A stretch of DNA of 64,000 nucleotides. Source: Paenibacillus lemnae (GTDB taxonomy: Bacteria > Bacillota > Bacilli > Paenibacillales > Paenibacillaceae). Numbering within the stretch: the first letter of the stretch is position 1; every line of letters begins with the position of its first letter. Below are positions 33,965-42,733 of this stretch, piece after piece. The notes beneath the pieces are model-generated. The model had not been told where the DNA came from and ran no database searches. It worked only from the letters and a program-made list of their open reading frames with translations. Made by a program: the position numbers and the translations under genes. Location of the stretch: contig NZ_JABBPN010000002.1 in the NCBI RefSeq assembly GCF_012933385.1, positions 1 through 64,000 on the forward strand, given 5' to 3'.

Positions 33965-35008
33965 TTGAATCGTTCAATAAGAAAATCAGACCATAATCGC
34001 TGGAAGTCCAAACGGGACGGGAGCCATAAAGATATTGAAGCTCGGGAACCTCTGTGTAGAGCATCACGAAAGGATAAAAAAGAAAATAAAAAAACTCGTA
34101 AACGGCCTCATTCTTCACGACCAGATTGCAGACTCCCCAAGGGACAAGCTGGAATTCCCGGTGTCCAACAGCCGGCCGGACCTTCAGCTTTGCCTGGACC
34201 ACCAGGGCTGGCTGGACCGCAAGGTCTGCAGGGCATTATGGGCAGCCGCGGATTAACAGGCGAACCCGGACCGCAGGGATCTAATGGCCTAACGGGCCCA
34301 CCGGGAGCAGATGGTCCTGCGGGACCTCCCGGGCCGCCGGGGGCAGATGGTCCTGCGGGACCTCCCGGGCCGCCGGGGGCAGATGGTCCTGCCGGACCTT
34401 CCGGACCGCCGGGAGCAGATGGTGCTGCTGGACCTTCTGGGCCGCCGGGAGCAGATGGTGCTGCCGGGCCTGCTGGTCCAACGGGACCAGCAGGTCTCAA
34501 TGGAGCCGGGGCCATCATTCCCTTTGCTTCCGGCTTCCCTCCGGTGCTATTCACCCTTGCAAATGGATTACCCGATACCGTAGCCATCTCAGGTTTCGGT
34601 TTTTCCAGCCCTCTTGTGCTCCAAGGTGGTCTCGTAGTGCTTCTAAACTCGGGGTTTCAATTCGCTTTTAATATCCCGCGTGCGGGTACCATTACAGATA
34701 TTTCTGCTTCATTTAGTGTCGCAGAAAATATTGCGCTAGATGGAGCGATTGTGTCCATCACCGCACGGTTATATCGCGGACTGCCAGACAGCAACACATT
34801 CTCACCCGATCCAATTGCGTTTACCATACTCGGGCCGCTGACCGGTGATGTAACTCTAGGCACCGTTGTTACCGGGAGCACGAATGGGATTGTTGTTCCA
34901 ACTACTGTCAATGAGAGGCTTCTTATGGTGTTTTCAATCAGCGCAGTGGAATCAGAAGATGTTATTTCATTAGCTGGTTTCGCAAGTGCAGGGATCAATA
35001 TCAATTAA
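33965..35008 (+). CDS. Collagen-like exosporium protein, BclB-like
   Basis: This 347-residue protein has three parts. A very basic N-terminus (1-60, many Lys/Arg) comes first. A collagen-like Gly-X-Y region follows (about 61-180) and includes five 36-bp repeats that encode [16 protein letters not shown] units. The C-terminal domain (about 181-347) begins [14 protein letters not shown], which I recall as the BclB-type exosporium trimerization domain. Such proteins form hair-like fibres on spores. TTG 33965 has AAGGGAGG seven bases upstream. No clear sigma-K promoter could be assigned. A hairpin follows the stop codon. Confidence 0.85.
   Translation: MNRSIRKSDHNRWKSKRDGSHKDIEAREPLCRASRKDKKENKKTRKRPHSSRPDCRLPKGQAGIPGVQQPAGPSALPGPPGLAGPQGLQGIMGSRGLTGEPGPQGSNGLTGPPGADGPAGPPGPPGADGPAGPPGPPGADGPAGPSGPPGADGAAGPSGPPGADGAAGPAGPTGPAGLNGAGAIIPFASGFPPVLFTLANGLPDTVAISGFGFSSPLVLQGGLVVLLNSGFQFAFNIPRAGTITDISASFSVAENIALDGAIVSITARLYRGLPDSNTFSPDPIAFTILGPLTGDVTLGTVVTGSTNGIVVPTTVNERLLMVFSISAVESEDVISLAGFASAGININ
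34301..34480 (+). repeat. Five tandem 36-bp repeats in the collagen region
   Basis: Units 34301-34336, 34337-34372, 34373-34408, 34409-34444 and 34445-34480 each begin ccggg(a/g)gcagatggt. The first two differ at a single base, so copy number is likely to vary between strains. Confidence 0.9.
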
Positions 35009-35033
35009 CTAAATGGACTGTAATATGCAAAAA

Positions 35034-35060
35034 GAGAGCCGTTATTATGACGGCTCCCTT
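35034..35060. terminator. Terminator between the collagen and fruA genes
   Basis: The 7-bp GC-rich stem gagccgt / acggctc with a 7-base loop and flanking A/T tracts lies between convergent genes. Confidence 0.7.
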
Positions 35061-35112
35061 TCATACTGTGACTGCCCCGGAATAGCCTGAACAGTTTGTC
35101 GTACATTCTAAA

Positions 35113-37080
35113 TTATAACTTCGCTTCAACCGGCTTTTTCCACAAGCCCAGCACCAGACCCGATACAATCGAACCGATAAGGACAGCAAGCAGGAAGAGC
35201 AGCGCGTGGTTAGCCAAAGCAGCTACAAAAATCCCGCCATGCGGTGCGGGCACATTGATGCTCCACAGCTGCGTCAACCCGCCGGCAACAGCCGAACCTA
35301 GAATACAGGAGGTGAGCACACGCAGCGGATCTGCGGCCGCAAACGGAATCGCACCTTCTGTAATGAATGAAAGCCCCATCACATAGTTTGTAATCCCGGA
35401 CTTTTGTTCCTGTTCCGTAAATTTGTTCTTAAAGAATGTGGTTGACAGTGCAATCGCCAGCGGAGGAACCATACCGCCTGCCATAACCGCTGCCATCCAG
35501 GCACCATCTGTGTTCCCGCTGGACGTAAAGACACCGATCGCAAAAGTATATGCCGCCTTGTTAAAAGGGCCGCCCATATCGATGGCCATCATTCCGCCCA
35601 GAACGAGACCCAGAAGAATCGCATTCCCTGTTCCAAGATTGTTCAGAACATCGATCAAGCCGGTATTGATCCAGCTGAAGAACGGTCCAAAGAGATAAAA
35701 CATTACCGCACCGGTAATCAATAGACCAAGTACCGGGTACAACAGAATCGGCTTCAAGCCGTCCAGCGCTTTCGGCAGGCCTTTAAGAGCCCTGCGCAGG
35801 AAGATCACAACATAACCGGCAAGGAAACCGGCAGCCAGACCGCCAAGGAAACCCGAATTGGAGTTCAGCGCCAGCAAACCGCCGACCATACCAGGCATTA
35901 ATGCAGGCCGATCACCAATACTCAGTGCGATAAAACCGGCCAGGACCGGAATGAGGAAATGAAAAGCTCCGTCTCCGCCGCCAATCGTCTGCAGCAGCTG
36001 CACGATAGGATGATCCGTTCCAGCAATCTGCTCCAGCAGAAAAGAAACGGCCAGCAGGATGCCGCCGCCTACCACGAATGGCAGCATGTGTGAGATCCCG
36101 CTCATCAGATCCTTATAGATCTTGCTTCCGACACTGCCCTTTCCTTCTGCCTTATCTGAAGAACCTGCTCCACCTTGACTGCGGTAAATAGGTGCATCTC
36201 CAGCCGCCGCTTTCGTGATCAGTTCTTCGGATTTACGGATGCCGTCACTTACAGGACGCTGCAGAACAGGCTTGCCGTCAAACCGTGCCATTTCGACGTT
36301 TTTGTCTGCTGCTACGATGACACCAGCTGCACGCCGGATTTCATCCTCGGTCAGGACATTGCTCGCCCCTTCCGATCCGTTCGTCTCCACCCGGATATCA
36401 ACGCCCATGGCCTGTGCTTTTTTCTTCAGGGCATCTTCAGCCATAAAGGTATGGGCAATACCGGTAGGACATGCTGTAATGGCTACGACAAAAGGCTTCT
36501 CCTTACTTCCTGCTGCAGCCCCATCCCGTGATGAAGCTTCTGCAGAAGATACAGTTTGTTCTCCTGCCTTCTGTGCTGCTTTGGCCTGCTTGGCAGCCTC
36601 TTTCTTCCGCTTCGCTTCTTCTTCCTCTTCCTGCTTGGCATCAAATAATGCCGTAACCTCCTGCGGTGTTCTGGTATCCATCAGCTTCTGGATAAAGTCT
36701 GCATCAATCAAAAGACGGGAAAGCGCAGCAAGTGTCTTCATATGCATGCTGCCTGCCCCTTCCGGTGCTGCGATCATGAAGAACAGGTACGCAGGCTCCT
36801 CGTCCAGTGCTTCAAAATCAACGCCTTTGCTGCTTTTGGCAAAAACGACGGTCGGCTCATTCACGGCTCCGGTTTTCGCATGAGGCATCGCGATACCTCC
36901 ACCAATACCCGTACTGGATTCACCTTCCCGCTTCCATATCATTTCTTTAAATAATTCAGGGTCATTGATTCGTCCACTGGCTGACAGACTCTCAATTAAC
37001 TCGTTGATGGCTCCATCCTTCGTCACGGCCTGCAGATCCATGATCATGACATCCTGGATCATCAAATCTGTAATTCTCAT
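35113..37080 (-). CDS. fruA: PTS fructose transporter subunit IIABC
   Basis: This 655-residue permease takes up fructose as fructose-1-phosphate. The EIIA domain (about 1-150) has the phospho-His in GGIAMPHAKT. A Lys/Glu/Ala-rich linker follows (about 150-195). The EIIB domain (about 200-300) has the phospho-Cys in AITACPTGIAHTFMAEDAL. The EIIC domain (about 320-655) has many membrane helices and GGPFNKAAYTFAIG. The ATG at 37080 has AAAGGAG upstream; the in-frame GTG at 37089 touches that site. It is the third gene of fruR-fruK-fruA. Confidence 0.96.
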   Translation of the reverse strand: MRITDLMIQDVMIMDLQAVTKDGAINELIESLSASGRINDPELFKEMIWKREGESSTGIGGGIAMPHAKTGAVNEPTVVFAKSSKGVDFEALDEEPAYLFFMIAAPEGAGSMHMKTLAALSRLLIDADFIQKLMDTRTPQEVTALFDAKQEEEEEAKRKKEAAKQAKAAQKAGEQTVSSAEASSRDGAAAGSKEKPFVVAITACPTGIAHTFMAEDALKKKAQAMGVDIRVETNGSEGASNVLTEDEIRRAAGVIVAADKNVEMARFDGKPVLQRPVSDGIRKSEELITKAAAGDAPIYRSQGGAGSSDKAEGKGSVGSKIYKDLMSGISHMLPFVVGGGILLAVSFLLEQIAGTDHPIVQLLQTIGGGDGAFHFLIPVLAGFIALSIGDRPALMPGMVGGLLALNSNSGFLGGLAAGFLAGYVVIFLRRALKGLPKALDGLKPILLYPVLGLLITGAVMFYLFGPFFSWINTGLIDVLNNLGTGNAILLGLVLGGMMAIDMGGPFNKAAYTFAIGVFTSSGNTDGAWMAAVMAGGMVPPLAIALSTTFFKNKFTEQEQKSGITNYVMGLSFITEGAIPFAAADPLRVLTSCILGSAVAGGLTQLWSINVPAPHGGIFVAALANHALLFLLAVLIGSIVSGLVLGLWKKPVEAKL

Positions 37081-37109
37081 TGCTGACACTCCTTTATTAT
37101 CATTCTGTA

Positions 37110-38024
37110 CTATAGCTCCTGAATGGATACCTGCGGCAGCAGTCTCTGGATCTGCTCCCGGCTTGCCAGATCATCGGCGAATGCCGTCGCACTTCCGCAA
37201 GCAACACCGGTGCTGAACGCTTCCAGCAGATCACCGGTCAGTGCCAGACTTCCGACAAATCCGCCAACCATTGAGTCACCTGCACCAACCGAGTTCCTCA
37301 CCTTGCCTTTAGGAACAGAGGCATGGTATACCTTATCGCCGGTAAGCAGCAGAGCACCTTCGCCTGCCATCGATATCAGTACATGCTGAGCTCCCTGCTC
37401 CATTAGCTTCTGTCCGTACATAATCAGATGCTCCCGGGACTCAATGACGACGTCAAACAACTCCGCCAGCTCATGATGATTCGGTTTGATCAGCAAAGGC
37501 TTGCTGGGCAGCGCGTTCAGCAGTGCCTGTCCTGTCGTATCCATGACGAACTGCGCACCCTTGGCACGGCAGATGCCAATACAGCGGCTGTAGAAATCCG
37601 TGCCCAGAGAAGGCGGGGCACTTCCTGACAGCACCACAATATCTTCCGGTGTCAGCAGTACCGAGAGTTTATCCAGCAGCTGCTTTGCTTCTTCATCGCT
37701 GATCTCGGGACCCTGTCCGTTAATTTCGGTTTCATCACCGTGTTTTAATTTGATGTTAATACGTGTATCCTGCTGGATCCCAACAAAATCGGTTGTCATA
37801 TCTTCTTCCTTCAGCCGGTCCTCAATAAACCGTCCAGTGAATCCGCCCAGGAAACCAATGGCGGTATTGTCCGCACCAAGCTGATGGAGAATCCGGGATA
37901 CGTTAATACCTTTACCTCCCGGAAACTTCATATCCCGCTTCATTCGGTTCAGTCCACCAAGCTGAATATCCTCGACCTCCACGATATAGTCGATGGAAGG
38001 GTTTAGGGTTACTGTATATATCAT
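37110..38024 (-). CDS. fruK: 1-phosphofructokinase
   Basis: This 304-residue PfkB-family kinase makes fructose-1,6-bisphosphate from fructose-1-phosphate. Motifs are MIYTVTLNPSIDYIV at the start, GGKGINVSRILHQLG for substrate binding and the catalytic GAGDSMVGGFVG near residue 255. ATG 38024 overlaps the fruR stop by four bases (ATGA). It lies 29 bases upstream of fruA, so the three fru genes form one transcript. Confidence 0.96.
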   Translation of the reverse strand: MIYTVTLNPSIDYIVEVEDIQLGGLNRMKRDMKFPGGKGINVSRILHQLGADNTAIGFLGGFTGRFIEDRLKEEDMTTDFVGIQQDTRINIKLKHGDETEINGQGPEISDEEAKQLLDKLSVLLTPEDIVVLSGSAPPSLGTDFYSRCIGICRAKGAQFVMDTTGQALLNALPSKPLLIKPNHHELAELFDVVIESREHLIMYGQKLMEQGAQHVLISMAGEGALLLTGDKVYHASVPKGKVRNSVGAGDSMVGGFVGSLALTGDLLEAFSTGVACGSATAFADDLASREQIQRLLPQVSIQEL

Positions 38025-38773
38025 TTGGATCCCTCAATTATTTTAGTTTTAGATGATAACTGTTCCAGCCACAGCTCTGTTAATGACTCTGTAATGAGCA
38101 CCGCCTCATGCAGATCCAGAAGTTTGGCAAAAGCAACCTCACCGAATTTGCTGGAATCTGCCAGTACATAACTGACACTGGACAGCTGATGAGCCCGTCT
38201 TTTAACAAGTGCTTCTTCCGGGTCTGGAGTAGTATACCCCATTTCGGCATCTACACCATTGCTTCCCAGAAAACAGCGGTCAAAACGAAAGTTATCCATA
38301 TTTTGAAGCGCAATGCTGCCAATGACAGCACGAGTACGAATCTTCATCTTTCCACCCAGCAGATAGCTGTTAATCTGCTTACTGACCAATGCTTCAATAT
38401 GGGACAGACCGTTGGTCACCACGGTAACATGTCTGGCTTGTATAAAAGGAATCATTGCCAGCGTTGTGGTACCTGCATCAAGATAGATGTTCTCCCCATC
38501 CTGCACCTGTTCTGCTGCCAGACGGGCAATCCTGTTCTTTTCCTGAACGTTTTTTAATGTTTTTTCTTCCAAGCCAGGCTCCTGTGCTTTCTCCCCAGGC
38601 AGTGATGCCCCGCCATGAATCCGTCTTAACAGACCCTGCTCTTCGAGATCAACCAGGTCACGACGAACGGTAGATTCCGAAGCTCCCAGCAGTTCAACCA
38701 GTTCCTGCAGCTTTACTACCCCGCGCATTTGTAAGCGCTCTATTATTAATCGGTATCGTTCTTCTGTCAGCAT
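38021..38773 (-). CDS. fruR: DeoR-family fructose operon repressor
   Basis: This 250-residue DeoR-type regulator has the N-terminal winged HTH MLTEERYRLIIERLQMRGVVKLQELVELLGASESTVRRDLVDLEEQGLLRRIHGGA. Its C-terminal sugar-phosphate sensor has IYLDAGTTTLAMI and VLADSSKFG. The ATG at 38773 has GGAGG eight bases upstream. It is the first gene of the fru operon. Upstream are two 13-bp direct repeats (38811 and 38831), the expected kind of operator. Fructose-1-phosphate is the usual inducer in this group. Confidence 0.93.
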   Translation of the reverse strand: MLTEERYRLIIERLQMRGVVKLQELVELLGASESTVRRDLVDLEEQGLLRRIHGGASLPGEKAQEPGLEEKTLKNVQEKNRIARLAAEQVQDGENIYLDAGTTTLAMIPFIQARHVTVVTNGLSHIEALVSKQINSYLLGGKMKIRTRAVIGSIALQNMDNFRFDRCFLGSNGVDAEMGYTTPDPEEALVKRRAHQLSSVSYVLADSSKFGEVAFAKLLDLHEAVLITESLTELWLEQLSSKTKIIEGSK

Positions 38774-38810
38774 TGAAATCGCCTCCACCATTATGTTACC
38801 ACAAAATCAT

Positions 38811-38843
38811 TCAAAAACAATCATTTTTAATCAAAAACTTTCA
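38811..38843 (-). promoter_or_regulatory. Candidate FruR operator: two 13-bp direct repeats
   Basis: TCAAAAACAATCA (38811-38823) and TCAAAAACTTTCA (38831-38843) match at 11 of 13 positions and are 20 bp apart, two helical turns, just upstream of fruR. Confidence 0.6.
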
Positions 38844-38869
38844 AAATTTCAATGATGCAGACGCAAAAA

Positions 38870-38891
38870 AACCGCTGTTTACACAGCGGTT
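38870..38891 (-). terminator. Terminator of the GH5 gene
   Basis: The 8-9 bp stem aaccgctgt / acagcggtt is followed on the minus strand by seven T residues, 48 bases after the GH5 stop. Confidence 0.88.
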
Positions 38892-38938
38892 CAGATTGCC
38901 GGATCATCGGACAAGCCGTTTCTTTCGTTACAATGTAA

Positions 38939-40651
38939 CTATCTATTTTCGACGTTCGGCAGAGAACCAGTTATAGAAGTTCCTTCTTTCGTAATGAGGT
39001 ATTCCATAATTTCTCCGCTCCAAAAATGAAACTTCAGCTGGACCGTTCCTTCCTCAAGCTCATCAAGAAATGCTCTAGTAAGTTTAATCTTCTGGGTCTC
39101 ATATAGCGGTACGAAACAATGGCCGAACTCTTTGTATGAGGTCCAGTCACTCGGCCCTGCATGCCTTCCATCTGAATACATGGCTTTCATAGTCGCAAGG
39201 ACATCGCCATTAAATTCGGTTGGTATGAGAAGCTCCTCAATAGATCCGGGAGCCTGTTGCAATTCCGGCGGATCATAGGATATGATGTGAAACTTCCAGT
39301 CTGCTCCACTGCTGAATTTTGCAGTCAAGACGGCTTGTTCCCCGTAGGAATCCTGCTGGACTCGCTGCAGCAGTTCGGCCTTGATGGTGAGCATACTACC
39401 CTCCAAAGCATAGTCTTTCCCCTCTTTAAGTGCAGCACCATCAAGATTCAGACTCTGGAACCTGCTGCCGTTTAGATGAAGGTTAATCAGCGAATCCTGT
39501 ATTTTCTCATCTTTCCGAATAAAAATATTGTCGGTTTCGGCGTTTGCAGATCTCCCCTTAAAACCTGCTTTTATCACGGCATATAGATCTTCATCAGCCC
39601 ACTTCAAGCCCCGTCTATCCAAATGCTGTCCGTTATCCCACAGCATCATCGTAAACCGCTTTTCATTGGCATAATGATTCACAAATTCAAAATACTTCAG
39701 CTTCTCCCCCTGCTGAATCGTCCCCAGAAATTTATCAAATCCCAGCAGCCCGTACTCTCCAACAATGACCGGAATTCCGTCGGCTTCAAACCGCTTATAT
39801 GTACGGTCAAAGGTCTCTGTCACATCCCTTCGTACCGTATCATCGAAGGTTGTGCTTCCAAGATTCACACTGAACGGATAGTAACCGTAATAATGGATCG
39901 TAGCGATCAGCTTGTTATCATTCAGCTTTTTGATATTATCGTACAATGCGTCTAATCTCGCCTGAGATGCGGAAGCTGTTATGCCCGGAATTACGAGAGG
40001 TCTCATGGTGTTGTTACCGCCAGAACGGCGGACTATCTGATGGAATGAAGTATTCAGTTCCTCCAGCATGGTGAAATACTGTGGTTGGTCCCTGTTCCAA
40101 TCTTCATCAAAACGGGGCTCATTAATACTTTCAAACATCAGCTTACTGGAGTGGTTCTTGAAATGGCCGGAAATCTGGGTCCACAGCGCCTGATATCGAG
40201 CCATCACCTCATCATGATTGCTTTCCATATGTTTGATCCATTCACCTGAATCATGATGCAAATTGATCATTACATATAAACCTTCATCCAATGACCAGTC
40301 TACGACCTCTTCAATCCGATCCAGAAAGACCGGGTCAATGAGGTAATCCGGTGCATTTCCGACCCGATGGTCCCAGGTGACGGGAATTCGAATGCTTTTA
40401 AATCCCTGGCCTGCAATGTGATGGATCAGTTCACGGGTGGTGGCCGGATTTCCCCATGATGTTTCCCCACCTGTCGCATCAAAGGTATTCCCCAAATTCC
40501 ATCCAGGCTGCATATCTTCAACATAGGCCTGTATATCCAGTTCCTCTGTCGGTTGGGCAGATAACCAGGACGATACAATCAAAGCACCCACGATTAGAAC
40601 GACAGCCAGCGCAGACAAGGAGACCATCCATCGTATTCTAGTTTTATACAT
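38939..40651 (-). CDS. GH5 endoglucanase with X2-type module
   Basis: This 570-residue secreted or membrane-anchored glucanase has an N-terminal hydrophobic segment (about 9-31). The GH5 catalytic domain (about 40-355) begins MQPGWNLGNTFDATGGETSWGNP, with acid/base Glu in FESINEPRF and nucleophile Glu in VIVGEYGLLGF. A CBM_X2-like module (about 365-455; DNIFIRKDEKIQDSLINLHLNG) and a CBM46-like C-terminal domain (about 465-560) follow. This order is typical of GH5_4 enzymes active on cellulose or xyloglucan. It is transcribed alone. Confidence 0.93.
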   Translation of the reverse strand: MYKTRIRWMVSLSALAVVLIVGALIVSSWLSAQPTEELDIQAYVEDMQPGWNLGNTFDATGGETSWGNPATTRELIHHIAGQGFKSIRIPVTWDHRVGNAPDYLIDPVFLDRIEEVVDWSLDEGLYVMINLHHDSGEWIKHMESNHDEVMARYQALWTQISGHFKNHSSKLMFESINEPRFDEDWNRDQPQYFTMLEELNTSFHQIVRRSGGNNTMRPLVIPGITASASQARLDALYDNIKKLNDNKLIATIHYYGYYPFSVNLGSTTFDDTVRRDVTETFDRTYKRFEADGIPVIVGEYGLLGFDKFLGTIQQGEKLKYFEFVNHYANEKRFTMMLWDNGQHLDRRGLKWADEDLYAVIKAGFKGRSANAETDNIFIRKDEKIQDSLINLHLNGSRFQSLNLDGAALKEGKDYALEGSMLTIKAELLQRVQQDSYGEQAVLTAKFSSGADWKFHIISYDPPELQQAPGSIEELLIPTEFNGDVLATMKAMYSDGRHAGPSDWTSYKEFGHCFVPLYETQKIKLTRAFLDELEEGTVQLKFHFWSGEIMEYLITKEGTSITGSLPNVENR

Positions 40652-40811
40652 AACATTCTCCTAACATTATATTCCTTTTTCAATTAGTATAATTTAACTT
40701 TTTTATTCCATCTATAACAAATTTCAAGTTTCATGCTCAAAAATTACACCTAATGAGAGGGCACTTCGTCATCGCTGTTCGAAAATCACGGTCCAAAAGC
40801 ATGCATCACTT

Positions 40812-40861
40812 AAAATGGGCCGTCCCAAAAGATCCTTGATCTTGAGGGGCGGCCCATTTTT
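40812..40861. terminator. Terminator of the ABC exporter operon
   Basis: The outer stem aaaatgggccg / cggcccatttt, with further pairing inside (gatcc-ttgatc region), lies 19 bases beyond the second ABC gene. Confidence 0.88.
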
Positions 40862-40879
40862 GCTTGTTGTGAGTCTATT

Positions 40880-42733
40880 TTACTTGCTATGTGAAAACGA
40901 ATGACTATGCTCTTTTCGTTCCTGCTTCTGACCTTGAGAGTGTAAATACAATTCCTGATAAACGCCTCCCCGTTCGATGAGATGCTCATGCGTCCCCTGC
41001 TCCACAATACGGCCTTTGCTCATGACCAGAATCCGGTCTGCGTCCATAATCGTGGAGAGCCGATGTGCGATAACCAGTGTTGTGCGTCCTTCGGAAACAA
41101 GCTGAAGGGCATTTTGGATTAGCTGCTCGGTATGGGAATCGAGATTGGCTGTCGCCTCGTCGAGAATAAGGATTTTAGGCTGGAACACAATAATTCTGGC
41201 AAAAGAAATCAGCTGCCGTTCCCCGGCGGACAATCCGCTTCCCCGTTCTGACAGCAGGGTATCATAGCCATCACTCATCTTCTGGATTAAAGGATCTGCG
41301 CCAATAAATTCACAAGCCTGGATCACGCTCTCTCGTGATATGGTCTCATCAAACATTCGTACATTATCCAGTACGCTCCCCGAATAAAGATATGGTTCCT
41401 GCTGAACAAGACCGACGATACGGTTTAGATCAGCTTGTGCCAAACTCCTGATATCATGTCCGTCCAGCTCAATATTTCCCTGCTGAACATCATAAAACCG
41501 GCACAGCAGACTAATGAGTGAGCTTTTACCCGCTCCCGTCGTCCCGACAATACCAATCCATTCACCGGGGCGGATATGCAGATCCAGATCCTTGATCACA
41601 GGCTGTCCGGCAGCATAGCCAAAAGTCACGCTGTTGAAGTCAACACGCCCCTTAACCTCGGAAGGCTTGAGATGTTCCGGTTTTGAAGAATCCTGAATTT
41701 CAGGCTGGATCGCAAAAATATTCCAGATTCTATTGATGGCCACCGTCGCAGACTGCAGTGTATTCCACTGCTGGGTAATCGTATTGATCGGCTGAAAAAA
41801 CAGTCGGATATACGTAATAAATGCATACAGTACGCCAAATTCCAGGGTTGTGCCCAATACCGCCTGTCCTCCCAGCCATGTGACAAATGCAATCGCCAGG
41901 TTATTTAAAATTTCAAACGACCGGTTAAACAGGACATTGGTCCGAACTTCACGGATATTGGCACGGAAATAAGAGTCATTCTTCTCCCGAAATTGCCGCT
42001 TCTGCTCTGCCTGCTGATGAAATACCTGAATCAGGTTCATGCCCGATAAATTTTCAGCGGTAAAGGCTACCAGCCGGGAAAGACGTGTCCGGGCCATCTG
42101 ATACGTGCGGCGCATATAGGATCGGAAAGCAATCGTGATCCCGGCAATGATCGGCAGCAGGAGAAGACAGTACCATGTCAGCTCAGCATCCAGCTGAAAC
42201 ATCAAAAACAAAATAAAGATCAGTGTGAATCCATCCCGGAACAAGCTCAGTATGACCTGATTGAAAAACTGGCTGATCGCTTCCGTGTCACTGGATACAT
42301 GCGTAATCAGGCTGCCGCTCGGCACACGGTCGAAATAAGACATCGACAATTTGGAAATGTGAGCGAACAAGCGCTTGCGGATACTCGCGACAATGCTTTG
42401 TCCTGCTTTTTGAAGCAAATTATTCTGGAGATACGTAAAAAACATGCTGGACAGCGACAATACAAAATAAATTCCACAAATCACAAGCAGACCGCGGTAA
42501 TCATTTACACCTGCGAGCAGATTATCATCGATTGCGACTTTTACCAGATAAGGCTGCATCAGCTCTGCCGTGATGGCCATGAGGGTACACCCGATAAATG
42601 CCGCGAACGTCAGCCGGTGCTCCTTCATATAACTCGACAATGCTTTAAATGTAGATATATATTTGGGCTTGCTTTGAGGTTCGTTCAGATCAGCCTTTTG
42701 GTCCATCTCCCAATTTCTAATGGCTTGTGCCAT
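40880..42733 (-). CDS. ABC exporter half-transporter, canonical NBD (BmrD/YheH-like)
   Basis: This 617-residue protein has six membrane helices (about 45-330) followed by a nucleotide-binding domain. Walker A is GIVGTTGAGKSSLISLL, the signature is LSAGERQLISFAR, and Walker B ILILDEATANLD carries the catalytic Glu. ATG 42733 has GGGGAGG upstream and lies inside the end of the previous gene (17-bp overlap). With its partner, whose catalytic Glu is Asp, it forms a heterodimeric multidrug-type exporter like Bacillus BmrCD. Confidence 0.93.
   Translation of the reverse strand: MAQAIRNWEMDQKADLNEPQSKPKYISTFKALSSYMKEHRLTFAAFIGCTLMAITAELMQPYLVKVAIDDNLLAGVNDYRGLLVICGIYFVLSLSSMFFTYLQNNLLQKAGQSIVASIRKRLFAHISKLSMSYFDRVPSGSLITHVSSDTEAISQFFNQVILSLFRDGFTLIFILFLMFQLDAELTWYCLLLLPIIAGITIAFRSYMRRTYQMARTRLSRLVAFTAENLSGMNLIQVFHQQAEQKRQFREKNDSYFRANIREVRTNVLFNRSFEILNNLAIAFVTWLGGQAVLGTTLEFGVLYAFITYIRLFFQPINTITQQWNTLQSATVAINRIWNIFAIQPEIQDSSKPEHLKPSEVKGRVDFNSVTFGYAAGQPVIKDLDLHIRPGEWIGIVGTTGAGKSSLISLLCRFYDVQQGNIELDGHDIRSLAQADLNRIVGLVQQEPYLYSGSVLDNVRMFDETISRESVIQACEFIGADPLIQKMSDGYDTLLSERGSGLSAGERQLISFARIIVFQPKILILDEATANLDSHTEQLIQNALQLVSEGRTTLVIAHRLSTIMDADRILVMSKGRIVEQGTHEHLIERGGVYQELYLHSQGQKQERKEHSHSFSHSK

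Noticed and set aside
34108..34587. Long minus-strand frame opposite the collagen repeats (Gly/Pro/Ala-rich)
   Set aside because: Collagen-coding DNA is GC-rich and repetitive, so the opposite strand stays open and also reads as Gly/Pro/Ala. This is a shadow of the real gene.
38728..38746. cre-like string near the start of fruR
   Set aside because: TTGTAAGCGCTCTATT misses the conserved CA at the right end and lies inside the HTH coding region, so it is weak evidence for CcpA control.
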